Part shown: positions 20,553 through 28,599 of the stretch, piece after piece | How positions within the stretch are numbered: position 1 is the first letter of the stretch | Layout: each line of letters begins with the position of its first letter | Assembly (NCBI GenBank): GCA_003599275.1 | Contig: QZJG01000015.1 | Location: forward strand, 1-64,000 | DNA from: Nitrospiraceae bacterium | GTDB taxonomy: Bacteria > Nitrospirota > Thermodesulfovibrionia > UBA6902 | Reading direction: 5' to 3' | Length of the DNA stretch: 64,000 nt | Notes under the pieces: generated by a model | What the model saw: only the letters and a program-made list of their open reading frames with translations | The model's database searches: none | Told to the model about the DNA's origin: nothing | Position numbers and translations under genes: made by a program

Positions 20553-20859
20553 GATATTAAAAAAGGAAGTCAATGCAAAGGGGCCGAAGATTGTAGCTCA
20601 GGAACTCGGCATCAACCGAACTACGGTCGATCTCGTATGCCAGGACAAATACCAGGCGAGCACAGATAAAGTCATTGCGCGAGTGAAAAAAGTTTACGGC
20701 CATGACGGCAACGTCCTCTGTCCGGTGCTCGAAATAATCACCCCGCTGCGTTGCGCGGAGCTCTGGAACAAAGCAAAGAAGATCGGGATGAAGGCCAGTA
20801 ACCCGGATACTTTAAAGCTCTATAAAACGTGTCTCAATTGCAGTGTAAGAAGGAATTAA
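20536..20859 (+). CDS. Phage HTH hypothetical protein
   Basis: KGPKIVAQELGINRTTVDLVCQDKYQ. Confidence 0.55.
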   Translation: MSQWIEILKKEVNAKGPKIVAQELGINRTTVDLVCQDKYQASTDKVIARVKKVYGHDGNVLCPVLEIITPLRCAELWNKAKKIGMKASNPDTLKLYKTCLNCSVRRN

Positions 20860-20861
20860 TA

Positions 20862-21344
20862 ATGCAGAGCACAGAACACAGAACACAGAACACAGACCGG
20901 CGGGAAACCGGTATTACAAAGGCACAAATCAAGCTGATTCACACATTAAAAACGAAGCTCGGTTTATCAGACGACGACTACCGCCTACTTGTGCAGGGCA
21001 TACATGGTTTTTCCTCGACCAGCAAAGACCTCACATACAACGAAGCATCGAAGCTGATCACGGACATGAAACGCATGGCACACAAGGCTGGTACATGGAC
21101 CACGCGCCCGAAAAAATATGACAACCTCGGCCACCGTCCCGGCATGGCCTCACCCGCGCAGCTCCGCATGGTCGAGGTAATGTGGTCGCAGGTCTCATAT
21201 ACCCATGATCCGGCCACGAGAGAATCCGCATTGAGGAAATTCATCTTCCGGCAGTGCAAAAAATCAGCGATGGAGTTTTTAGAGGGACGGGATATATCGA
21301 AGCTGGTCAGATCAATGAAGGCCATGAAGGGGCAAAAACGATGA
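20862..21344 (+). CDS. Mu gp16-like (DUF1018) protein
   Basis: ITKAQIKLIHTLKTKLGLSDDDYRLLVQGIHGFSSTSKDLTYNEASKLITDMKRM, then GMASPAQLRMVEVMW. Confidence 0.8.
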   Translation: MQSTEHRTQNTDRRETGITKAQIKLIHTLKTKLGLSDDDYRLLVQGIHGFSSTSKDLTYNEASKLITDMKRMAHKAGTWTTRPKKYDNLGHRPGMASPAQLRMVEVMWSQVSYTHDPATRESALRKFIFRQCKKSAMEFLEGRDISKLVRSMKAMKGQKR

Positions 21345-21502
21345 CAGCGTCAAAGTCATGTAGGGGCGCGGTGCTCGCGCCCATTGGTTGTAAATTCTGC
21401 AGTGAGATAACCCACGCCGTGGAGGTCGTGGAGTACTGCGGCATAACAATAGAAATAAACACCTGCTGGTTTTGCGGCAGGAAACTGGAGGGAGAGAGAT
21501 GA
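21254..21502 (+). CDS. Small phage Cys-rich hypothetical protein (true start uncertain)
   Basis: GCKFCSEITHAVEVVEYCGITIEINTCWFCGRKLEGER zinc-ribbon-like pattern. Confidence 0.4.
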   Translation: MQKISDGVFRGTGYIEAGQINEGHEGAKTMTASKSCRGAVLAPIGCKFCSEITHAVEVVEYCGITIEINTCWFCGRKLEGER

Positions 21503-21699
21503 AATTAGCGACTGCGAGAGTATGCATTCAATGTGAAGAAATCTTTGATCACATCCGGACGCTGCAGGCAGGGACCGGGGATGCGAGAGTATGTCCATCC
21601 TGCCTGTCAAAATCGACAGTACTGCTGTCTAAATACGTGCAGACGATGGCGGACTTTGAAAAAAACGGCAGCTGCTGCGCAGCGGAGGTGCCCGCATGA
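21472..21699 (+). CDS. Small zinc-ribbon-like hypothetical protein
   Basis: MKLATARVCIQCEEIFDHIRTLQ...RVCPSCLSKS. Confidence 0.5.
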   Translation: MRQETGGREMKLATARVCIQCEEIFDHIRTLQAGTGDARVCPSCLSKSTVLLSKYVQTMADFEKNGSCCAAEVPA

Positions 21700-21947
21700 A
21701 TACAGAGAACACAGATCACAGAACACAGATCACAGACTATCACTTCTTAATTATCCTGCTCTGCATCCTGGCCGCATTCGGGGCCGGGATGATCATAGGC
21801 GGCAGGATCGGCGAACGGACGACAAAACAATATTACGAGGAGGGAGGCGATGATTACAGGATTAATAATAGGGCTGTTCATCGGGACCTGGGCGGGGATG
21901 CTGCTCATGGCAATATTCACGGCGCGGAGAGGACGGTGGTACGATGA
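21696..21947 (+). CDS. Small single-TM hypothetical protein
   Basis: MNTENTDHRTQITDYHFLIILLCILAAFGAGMIIGGRIGE. Confidence 0.45.
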   Translation: MNTENTDHRTQITDYHFLIILLCILAAFGAGMIIGGRIGERTTKQYYEEGGDDYRINNRAVHRDLGGDAAHGNIHGAERTVVR

Positions 21948-22483
21948 CATTAGGTGAGATTGAAAGACAGACAACCGAGTATGCGATCGCAAAACGCGAA
22001 CTCGACGAGTTGGTCGCAGAGATCAGCGAGAGGACAGAGGCGCTCAAGAGGGAATTCACCCCGAAATTAAAATCAGTCATGGGTAAGATAGCCCGGAAAC
22101 ACGAGACGCTTTATCGCTCCATCGCCGACAACACGGACCTCTTTGAAAAGCCGCGTACTCAGATATTTGAGGGCATCAAAGTCGGACTGATGAAGGGCAA
22201 GGGTAAGCTCTTTGTTGAAGATGAAGAGCTTACGATCAAGTTGATCAAAAAACACATGCCCGAGCAGGAAGAATACCTCATACATACAAAGTATGAGCTG
22301 ATAAAATCAGCGATCAAAAAGCTTACGGATAAAGAGCAAGACAAGATCAACGTCGCCATCATCGATAAAGACGATCGCATCGTCATCGAGTCGATCGATA
22401 CGACCGTGCAGAAGATACTCAACTCGCTTATCAAAGTGCAGATCGAGGGGCTGAGCGAGGAGTATAAAGAGGAGGCGGCATGA
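21944..22483 (+). CDS. Host-nuclease inhibitor Gam family protein
   Basis: 179 aa Mu Gam-like: coiled-coil followed by KSVMGKIARKHETLYRSIADNTDLFEKPRTQIFEGIKVGLMKGKGKL. Confidence 0.85.
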   Translation: MTLGEIERQTTEYAIAKRELDELVAEISERTEALKREFTPKLKSVMGKIARKHETLYRSIADNTDLFEKPRTQIFEGIKVGLMKGKGKLFVEDEELTIKLIKKHMPEQEEYLIHTKYELIKSAIKKLTDKEQDKINVAIIDKDDRIVIESIDTTVQKILNSLIKVQIEGLSEEYKEEAA

Positions 22484-22668
22484 GACTGAAAAAGAATCAG
22501 GTGCTGCTAAAGATCGCATTCATTTCGGCCAAGATGGAAATCGACCTGCAGAAAATTAATAAATTAAAACTCAAGAGTTTGATCGATATAATGATGAATG
22601 CAGATTTTAAATCAGACAATGTGGCGAATAAGTTAGTTACAAAGTTTTTACAGAAGGAGGCGGCGTGA
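22480..22668 (+). CDS. Phage hypothetical protein
   Basis: 62 aa ORF, overlapping start/stop with neighbours. Confidence 0.45.
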   Translation: MRLKKNQVLLKIAFISAKMEIDLQKINKLKLKSLIDIMMNADFKSDNVANKLVTKFLQKEAA

Positions 22669-22862
22669 AAGAGGGATGGGTAAGAATCGAGCCTCTGGGC
22701 AGACGTCCGAAGTGGCATTATTTTATCGAGGGCCTACGGTATTCACTATGCGGGACGGCTTATGATCCCAACCCGCATACTTACGAAATGCGGCATATCA
22801 CTGAGGGAGGGAATTGTTTATCGTGCATGAAGAAAATAAAAATCAGAAAGGAGATGGTATGA
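22665..22862 (+). CDS. Phage hypothetical protein
   Basis: 65 aa; MKEGWVRIEPLGRRPKWHYFIEGLRYSLCG...CLSCMKKI. Confidence 0.45.
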   Translation: MKEGWVRIEPLGRRPKWHYFIEGLRYSLCGTAYDPNPHTYEMRHITEGGNCLSCMKKIKIRKEMV

Positions 22863-23254
22863 AAAACATACTAAACATTTGTGCAGTACTGCTGGCGATT
22901 TTATCGCCGGTGATAGTTGGTGCGATGGAGGTCACTGTTAACGGGGTCAGCGTAACGCTCGACTATGAAGAGCCGACGACAAACGCGGATCTAACATCTG
23001 CCTTAACAGACCTCGATCATACGAGCATCTATTACGACCTGGGCAGCGGATTTGTAGAGGCCGACCGGATACCCGCAACCTCAGCAACCGGAGGCGGACA
23101 TATCACCGCAGGGATAACCGTCCCGGCGATGGAAGGGCAGGAAAAGGACGTGCGTTTCAAGACGACTGCGACGGACAACAGCGGCAATGAAAGCGCCGAC
23201 AGCAACATCGTTACAAAACGTATAGACCGGTTGGCCCCTGCAGCGCCTAAATGA
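22859..23254 (+). CDS. Secreted FnIII/Ig-like hypothetical protein
   Basis: Signal peptide MKNILNICAVLLAILSPVIVGA and beta-rich domain ending RFKTTATDNSGNESADSNIVTKRIDRLAPAAPK. Confidence 0.55.
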   Translation: MKNILNICAVLLAILSPVIVGAMEVTVNGVSVTLDYEEPTTNADLTSALTDLDHTSIYYDLGSGFVEADRIPATSATGGGHITAGITVPAMEGQEKDVRFKTTATDNSGNESADSNIVTKRIDRLAPAAPK

Positions 23255-23298
23255 TTTTATTGTAGGGTCCCGGCACGCCGGGGCCTTGCAATAAGATC

Positions 23299-23616
23299 AT
23301 GATCACGAAAAAAGAATTAATGAAATATTCAAAAGAGACGCTCGCGGACTGTCTCGAAATAGCAGGCTTTCTTGTCAGTAAAAAACTGCTGGATGATCTG
23401 GAACTCAGGAACCAGATTAATTACCAGACGAAGAGAGAAGAAGCATTGAGAAACAAAGCCACAGCGGGGAATCAGACACTGAAGAAATTAAAAGGACCTA
23501 AGATGATGAAGGCGTTATCAGTCCAGGCCAAATTAATAATAGAGCATAAAAAGTGCATTGATATCTTAGATAAGCTTGCAGTGAAGGCGAGGAAATATAA
23601 TGAACAGCATGGATAA
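23299..23616 (+). CDS. Phage hypothetical protein
   Basis: 105 aa ORF. Confidence 0.45.
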   Translation: MITKKELMKYSKETLADCLEIAGFLVSKKLLDDLELRNQINYQTKREEALRNKATAGNQTLKKLKGPKMMKALSVQAKLIIEHKKCIDILDKLAVKARKYNEQHG

Positions 23617-24534
23617 CATTTATTGAGATTATGAGCTTAGGATTCGGATTAGAAGGTTTAAATAATTTATTCAGCGGCGACGGGATCGCGCCGGTGTTTA
23701 GCGCGTCCGAGATGTCAATATTGAAGCACCGCGCGGACGAAGCGAAGGTTGTATATATTCCCAATAAAGCTATGAATAAAGCACCCTACGCGGTAAAGGC
23801 GTACAACATGGCTCTCTCGTACAAACGCAGGGAAATTATATGGGAGAACATGAATAAAAACCAGCGGGAATTTATTATCCGGATCAAGGACGGGCTGAAA
23901 TGACAAAGTTTAAAAAGCGAGTCCGGAGACGCATTGAGATATGTAACAGGCATATTATTGATTGTATAGGTAAGCGGCCAGCGGGACTCTGGGGAATATC
24001 CGTTGACAATGACGTCTGGGCGCTGAGATATCAAGCCTGGATGGAGGCGTCAATGAAGATTGTTCGACTTAATTATGCGGTATATGAGTTTATGAGATGA
24101 GTCCTTTTATTCAGTTCACATGCGGCTGCATCGAAGGCCCGGCACCGGCAGAGAAGTGCTGGCAGCACGGCCAGCCGGTAAGGGGTGCGTTTACGGGCGT
24201 TAAGAATATCCCGCAGCGCGGGGTAGCACAGTATCTCGATTGCGTGATGGGCAGGCCAATAAAAATATGGATATCAAACAATCTGTGCGACGGGGCGAGT
24301 ATCTGCCCGAGTAAATATGATTGTCAGCACAAGAAGCCACGGAGACAGGAGAAATTATTATGAGCGATTGTAAATCATCATGTAAGTGCGGTGCGGATCT
24401 CCCGCCTCATTATCACCCCCCTGTATCCCCCCTTAGTAAGGGGGGAATTAAAGAGGGGTCGCAGATAATATTATTCTGCGGTCTGCACTGCACAAAACGG
24501 AAGGACTGCGGACAATACGCCGTCCTGAAGGAAA

Positions 24535-24903
24535 ATGGACCAGATAACGTTTGACTTTGAACTGAACCGGGAAGAACGAATGATCATAGATATACTACAG
24601 ACCTGCAAAGGCAAAGAAGCCGCGATACTCGGGGCAAAAATAGCCGACCTCACCGGCATAACATATGTTGAGGTCAGACAGACGATCAGCCACCTGGTCA
24701 ATGAGCACCACTGCCGGATAGCCTCATGCTCCCGAGGCTATTATGTCCCCATGACTCCGGATGAAGTTGACGCTGCATATAAAAGCATGCGCCACCGGGG
24801 GATATCAATACTCGTCCGAGCTGCGAATCTGCAAAAGATATCGCTCGAAGAAGTTTATCAACAGGGGAAGCTTGAATTTGAAGGGGGATTAAATGTTCTT
24901 TAA
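24535..24903 (+). CDS. Phage HTH-type hypothetical protein
   Basis: 122 aa; winged-helix-like ILQTCKGKEAAILGAKIADLTGITYVEVRQTISHLVNEHHCRI. Confidence 0.5.
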   Translation: MDQITFDFELNREERMIIDILQTCKGKEAAILGAKIADLTGITYVEVRQTISHLVNEHHCRIASCSRGYYVPMTPDEVDAAYKSMRHRGISILVRAANLQKISLEEVYQQGKLEFEGGLNVL

Positions 24904-25495
24904 TTGGCCCTTTAAAAAACGCAAGACAACCGGGAAGGTAACTCCTCCGACGCCGTGGCCGGAGACTCCAGATGCTGATCCTACATGGGATGCCTTCCGC
25001 CGGGCGGACGGGGATTGGTGCTGTAAGGTTTTTCAGCGGATGATTAAAGACGGAGTACCGCACATAACTGTCCAGACGCCGGAGAGGGACGTGATTGTGA
25101 TGGCGATTAGATATTGTCCGAGGTGTGGGAGGAAGTTGTAAATATGTCGAGCAAAAGACGACTACGAAGGAAGGAATGTGAAAGCAAGAAAAAATATTTG
25201 ACGCTTGATCATGCTTACTCTCATGTTCGGCTGTTAAAAAAGAAGGGCGACATTGTTAAGCCCTATAAATGCAGTTTTTGTGGAGCATGGCACTTGGGTC
25301 ATCAGCGTATGAAGGCGATGGGGATAACTAATACATGGAAGCACATAGCGAGATAACATCTGGATGAGGGATGCCCGAAGACAGCAAATGAATAATATCA
25401 ACAATAAAACATCAATAGCAGTGGAATGCCGGAAACAAGACCTGTGCAGGGCATTCCTCTCGATCTATTGGTTATCCTTTTTTTGGAGGTAGACA

Positions 25496-25954
25496 GTGAT
25501 AGCTATTAAAAAGAGCCAGACAGCAGACACAAGATCGTGTGACTTTTCAACGGTCACAAAGGAACAACTTGAGGCAAGCAGTTATCAGCATATAGGTGAC
25601 GTGAATAAGGGAATATTCTTCTTCAAGACCTTACTTACTGATGCCGGTTCAAAACATGATAACGATAAAATAACAAAGCTTGACCATTTCCATGCTGACT
25701 TTATCACAGGATTCCAGCAGACAGGCTGGTGGGACAATCACCGGAAGATAACACGGCACCATCTAACCGCCGAGGACGGGATCCCCGAAGATGTGAATCT
25801 CATTGACGTGCTGGAAATGATAGCAGATTGCGTTATGGCTGGCATGGGCAGAACCGGGAGTGTCTACCCTCTAACCATCAATCCTGACGTGTTGAAACGT
25901 GCAGTAGATAACACAATGGAGTTATTAAAAAGCCAGATAGTCGTAGAAGGATAA
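25496..25954 (+). CDS. DUF5662-like phage protein
   Basis: DAGSKHDNDKITKLDHFHADFITGFQQTGWWDNHRKITRHHLTAEDGIPEDVNLIDVLEMIADCVMAG. Confidence 0.65.
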   Translation: MIAIKKSQTADTRSCDFSTVTKEQLEASSYQHIGDVNKGIFFFKTLLTDAGSKHDNDKITKLDHFHADFITGFQQTGWWDNHRKITRHHLTAEDGIPEDVNLIDVLEMIADCVMAGMGRTGSVYPLTINPDVLKRAVDNTMELLKSQIVVEG

Positions 25955-25977
25955 CAAAGAATTGAGGGAACCAGACC

Positions 25978-26322
25978 ATGAAGGATAACTGTATACCTAA
26001 GAAGGATACGCAAACCCGACACGTCGGCAACGCTAAAAATGCGCCCTCTGGTCTGGTTTCCTCTCCAATGTCTGGTTATATGAACAAATCTCCATATGCA
26101 GTAACGTACATCTGTGAAAAGTGTGGAGAGCCATATACCTGCAACGAGTGGGATGTAATACAGGTCTTGAATCAATATGGCTTTGGCTTCTCTGGAACCG
26201 ACACGGTAAAACTGTGCCTCGATTGTTTCGAGGGAATGTGTCTCTGGTGGGAAGCATATTTTGATGACCCAGAAAATCAAGCCGAGTTTAAATTTATCAT
26301 GGACATGGGGTTACACATATAA
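25978..26322 (+). CDS. Phage zinc-ribbon-like hypothetical protein
   Basis: CEKCGEPYTC...CLDCFEGMC. Confidence 0.45.
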   Translation: MKDNCIPKKDTQTRHVGNAKNAPSGLVSSPMSGYMNKSPYAVTYICEKCGEPYTCNEWDVIQVLNQYGFGFSGTDTVKLCLDCFEGMCLWWEAYFDDPENQAEFKFIMDMGLHI

Positions 26323-26685
26323 CACACAAGTTGAGTGACGAGGCGCATGAAAAATAATAACTGGCATAAAGGCGATTTGAGCGTGAACGGGATGCACAGG
26401 CAGAAAAGTGACCTGTGCGACTCGTTCAGCTCGAACGCTTTGTTATACACGGCCTTCTTTATCAGCCACTTGACAGCCCTGGCGCTTTCGTTATATTCTG
26501 AAAGCGTTCAGTGTTTGAGGGCCATCCCTCCGGCCATCGTGGTAACACGGAAAGCGAGGTGTTTTAGTTTTTACGGGCTAAGTCAGCCCGAGTGTTCCAC
26601 TAACCGCGAGGCGTGGACGGCTCTCAAACGCCGGAACAGCACTCGGGTCATTTTTTTGCCCGGTAATGTTCAAAGTTTGAGGAGG
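26317..26685 (+). promoter_or_regulatory. Cassette A non-coding module: attC-like palindrome, promoter, attenuator-like leader, RBS
   Basis: Nearly duplicated at 27991-28354; ATATAAC...GTTATAC ends (26317/26442); TTGACA(26470)-N16-TATATT(26492); terminator-like stem CCCGAGTGTTCC...GGAAC-AGC-ACTCGGG followed by TTTTTTT (26587-26657); RBS GGAGG at 26681-26685. Confidence 0.65.
26587..26657 (+). terminator. Attenuator-like intrinsic terminator, cassette A
   Basis: 12-nt stem with 3-nt bulge followed by T7; conserved in cassette B at 28255-28325. Confidence 0.55.
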
Positions 26686-26691
26686 TATGTC

Positions 26692-26952
26692 ATGTGCATA
26701 CACAAGCCTGAAATCCGTCCGGGTCTCGGAGGGATAATTGATCACATCGATGTAATCAACGAAGTTAAGGATAAACTCACGCCTATCTTTTCCATGATAA
26801 TCTTTGCGGAGGAGCTTAACCCTCTTTGCGGAGAACTGCTTACCAATAAAGACTTGAGCTATCTCGGACTGCTTATGCGGGATATGCTCGATGAAGCATG
26901 GAAAGCGACAGACGGAATATATGAAATTTTTAAGAAGGAGGTAAAAGCATGA
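26692..26952 (+). CDS. Small hypothetical protein, cassette A first ORF (86 aa)
   Basis: Preceded by GAGGAGGT; MCIHKPEIRPGLGGIIDHIDVINEVKDKLTPIFSMIIFAEELNPLCGELL...; the ORF-track start at 26335 is probably an artefact. Confidence 0.6.
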   Translation: MCIHKPEIRPGLGGIIDHIDVINEVKDKLTPIFSMIIFAEELNPLCGELLTNKDLSYLGLLMRDMLDEAWKATDGIYEIFKKEVKA

Positions 26953-27647
26953 AAGAGATAACGACAATGAACAAAGAGACAGTTCCGATTCTTCTTCTGA
27001 GAGACAATGAGTATGAGGTTTACGGGTACAGGCAGCAGCTTTGCTGTGAAACCGAATACTTAGGTAGGGCACTGGAATATAAGAACCCGGCAGCGAGATT
27101 GAGAGAACTAAAAAGCGACAATCTGGACATGTTTGAGGGCCATGTTTTCCCCGTAAATATGGCCGAGGTTTCGTCGGTTTCAAACCTACGAAACCCCAAG
27201 GGCGGAAGACCCTCAAATTTGTGGGATGAAGATGCGATTGTGGCCGCCTTCATGCTGGCTAAAAAACCCTCTGTTAAGCGGCGCGGACAGAAACTAATTG
27301 CCCGTCTCCGCAAGATGCACGACCAGAAGTTTATCATGACGCAGACCCAGCACGAAAACTACTGGTTCGGCGGCGCGCGCCGGACGCACTGGAAGGAAGT
27401 CCGTGAGCGTGCCCTGAAAGGTGAAAGCTACAGGGACATTGCAGATGCCATGCAGATAAAACGCGACCGGGTATCAAGGGCGGTAAGGTCAATGAGCAGG
27501 GTCGGACTGATAGACCCGCATGAAATCGCCGAAGTCCAGAAGGGGCCTGCGAGCAAGGCAGCGCGTGAGTTGGCTATGACATGGGGACAGCCGACGCTGT
27601 TTGATTATTTACAGGAGGGCACCGATGAAAAAAGAAACCACATGTGA
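26949..27647 (+). CDS. Antirepressor/Bro-N-like phage regulatory protein, cassette A
   Basis: MKEITTM... N-terminal domain (CCETEYLGRALEYKNPAARLRELKSDNLDMFEGH) plus C-terminal HTH (YRDIADAMQIKRDRVSRAVRSMSRVGLI). Confidence 0.6.
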   Translation: MKEITTMNKETVPILLLRDNEYEVYGYRQQLCCETEYLGRALEYKNPAARLRELKSDNLDMFEGHVFPVNMAEVSSVSNLRNPKGGRPSNLWDEDAIVAAFMLAKKPSVKRRGQKLIARLRKMHDQKFIMTQTQHENYWFGGARRTHWKEVRERALKGESYRDIADAMQIKRDRVSRAVRSMSRVGLIDPHEIAEVQKGPASKAARELAMTWGQPTLFDYLQEGTDEKRNHM

Positions 27648-27945
27648 ACGAAAAGACCGGGAAGCTATAGAGTGGATTGAAAAAGAGGCCGCGAAGTTTG
27701 AACAAATGACCCCTGCGGAGAAAGAAGAAGAGCTGCGCTTTCGGCAGAAGATGTCGATGAGGATGCCGGAGGCTTATCAGGAGTTGGAACGGCAGCTTGA
27801 AGAAATGGAAGAAGAGGGCGAAGCGGTGATTCGTTTTCTTGCGGCAATGGCGTTCAAGTATCCCGTCACCAAAGAGGATATACTTGCTTTTCTCAAAGAA
27901 CGGGGCAACGAGCATTTCTACACGGCTCTGCAAAAGGCGCACTAA
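27625..27945 (+). CDS. Phage hypothetical protein
   Basis: Acidic 106 aa; ATG with upstream GGAGGG. Confidence 0.5.
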   Translation: MKKETTCERKDREAIEWIEKEAAKFEQMTPAEKEEELRFRQKMSMRMPEAYQELERQLEEMEEEGEAVIRFLAAMAFKYPVTKEDILAFLKERGNEHFYTALQKAH

Positions 27946-27966
27946 AGGTAAAGACGTAAACAATAC

Positions 27967-27988
27967 GGGGAGGGCGTGAACCCTCCCC
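27967..27988 (+). terminator. Cassette-end hairpin A
   Basis: GGGGAGGG-cgtgaa-CCCTCCCC, repeated at 29250-29271; no U-tract. Confidence 0.45.
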
Positions 27989-27990
27989 GT

Positions 27991-28354
27991 GTATAACACA
28001 CAAGTTGAGTGACGAGGCGCATGAAACATAACAGCAAGCATAAAGACGATTTGAGGGTGAACGGGATGCACAGGCAGAAAAGTGTCCTGTGCGACTCGTT
28101 CTACTCGAACGCTTTGTTATACACGGCCTTCTTCCGCAGCCACTTGACAGCCCTGGCGCTTTCGTTATATTCTGAAAGCGTTCAGTCTGTAAGGGCCCTC
28201 TCTGGCCTCCGCAGGAATGCGGATAGGAGGTTTTTAGTTTTAGGGCTAAGTCAGCCCGAGTGTTCCACTAACCGCGAGGCGTGGACGGTACCTAAAGGCC
28301 GGAACAACACTCGGGTCTTTTTATTGCCCGGTAATGTTCAAACTTTTAGGAGGT
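27991..28354 (+). promoter_or_regulatory. Cassette B non-coding module: attC-like palindrome, promoter, attenuator-like leader, RBS
   Basis: GTATAAC(27991)...GTTATAC(28116); TTGACA(28144)-N16-TATATT(28166); terminator-like 28255-28325; AGGAGG RBS. Confidence 0.65.
28255..28325 (+). terminator. Attenuator-like intrinsic terminator, cassette B
   Basis: CCCGAGTGTTCC...GGAAC-AAC-ACTCGGG then tctttttatt. Confidence 0.5.
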
Positions 28355-28359
28355 GCTTT

Positions 28360-28599
28360 ATGAGCACAGAATTCCGCTGGTACCAACCGCAAACACCAAG
28401 AGAGGCCGCAGACGCTATTGAAAACGTCAAGGCTATTGTCCGCTTTCTCTGTGACAACCTCACGCAGGAAGGATTTAAGCCCGGTTATTCGTACTCACTG
28501 ACAGAAGAAGGCGTAAATGGGCTTTATCAAATCTATAGTCTTATCGAGGATGTCCTCGATGTTTCAAACACCATATTAGTAAAGGAGGTAAGAGCATGA
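28360..28599 (+). CDS. Small hypothetical protein, cassette B first ORF (79 aa)
   Basis: Preceded by AGGAGGTGCTTT; MSTEFRWYQPQTPREAADAIENVKAIVRFLCDNLTQEGF... Confidence 0.6.
   Translation: MSTEFRWYQPQTPREAADAIENVKAIVRFLCDNLTQEGFKPGYSYSLTEEGVNGLYQIYSLIEDVLDVSNTILVKEVRA

Noticed and set aside
26335-26691. ORF-track protein 26335-26952 read from its first codon (MTRRMKNNNWHKG...)
   Set aside because: This stretch contains an apparent promoter, terminator-like stem and RBS, and is duplicated mainly at nucleotide level; a strong RBS precedes ATG at 26692, so the upstream reading frame is probably fortuitous. The same applies to 28009-28359.
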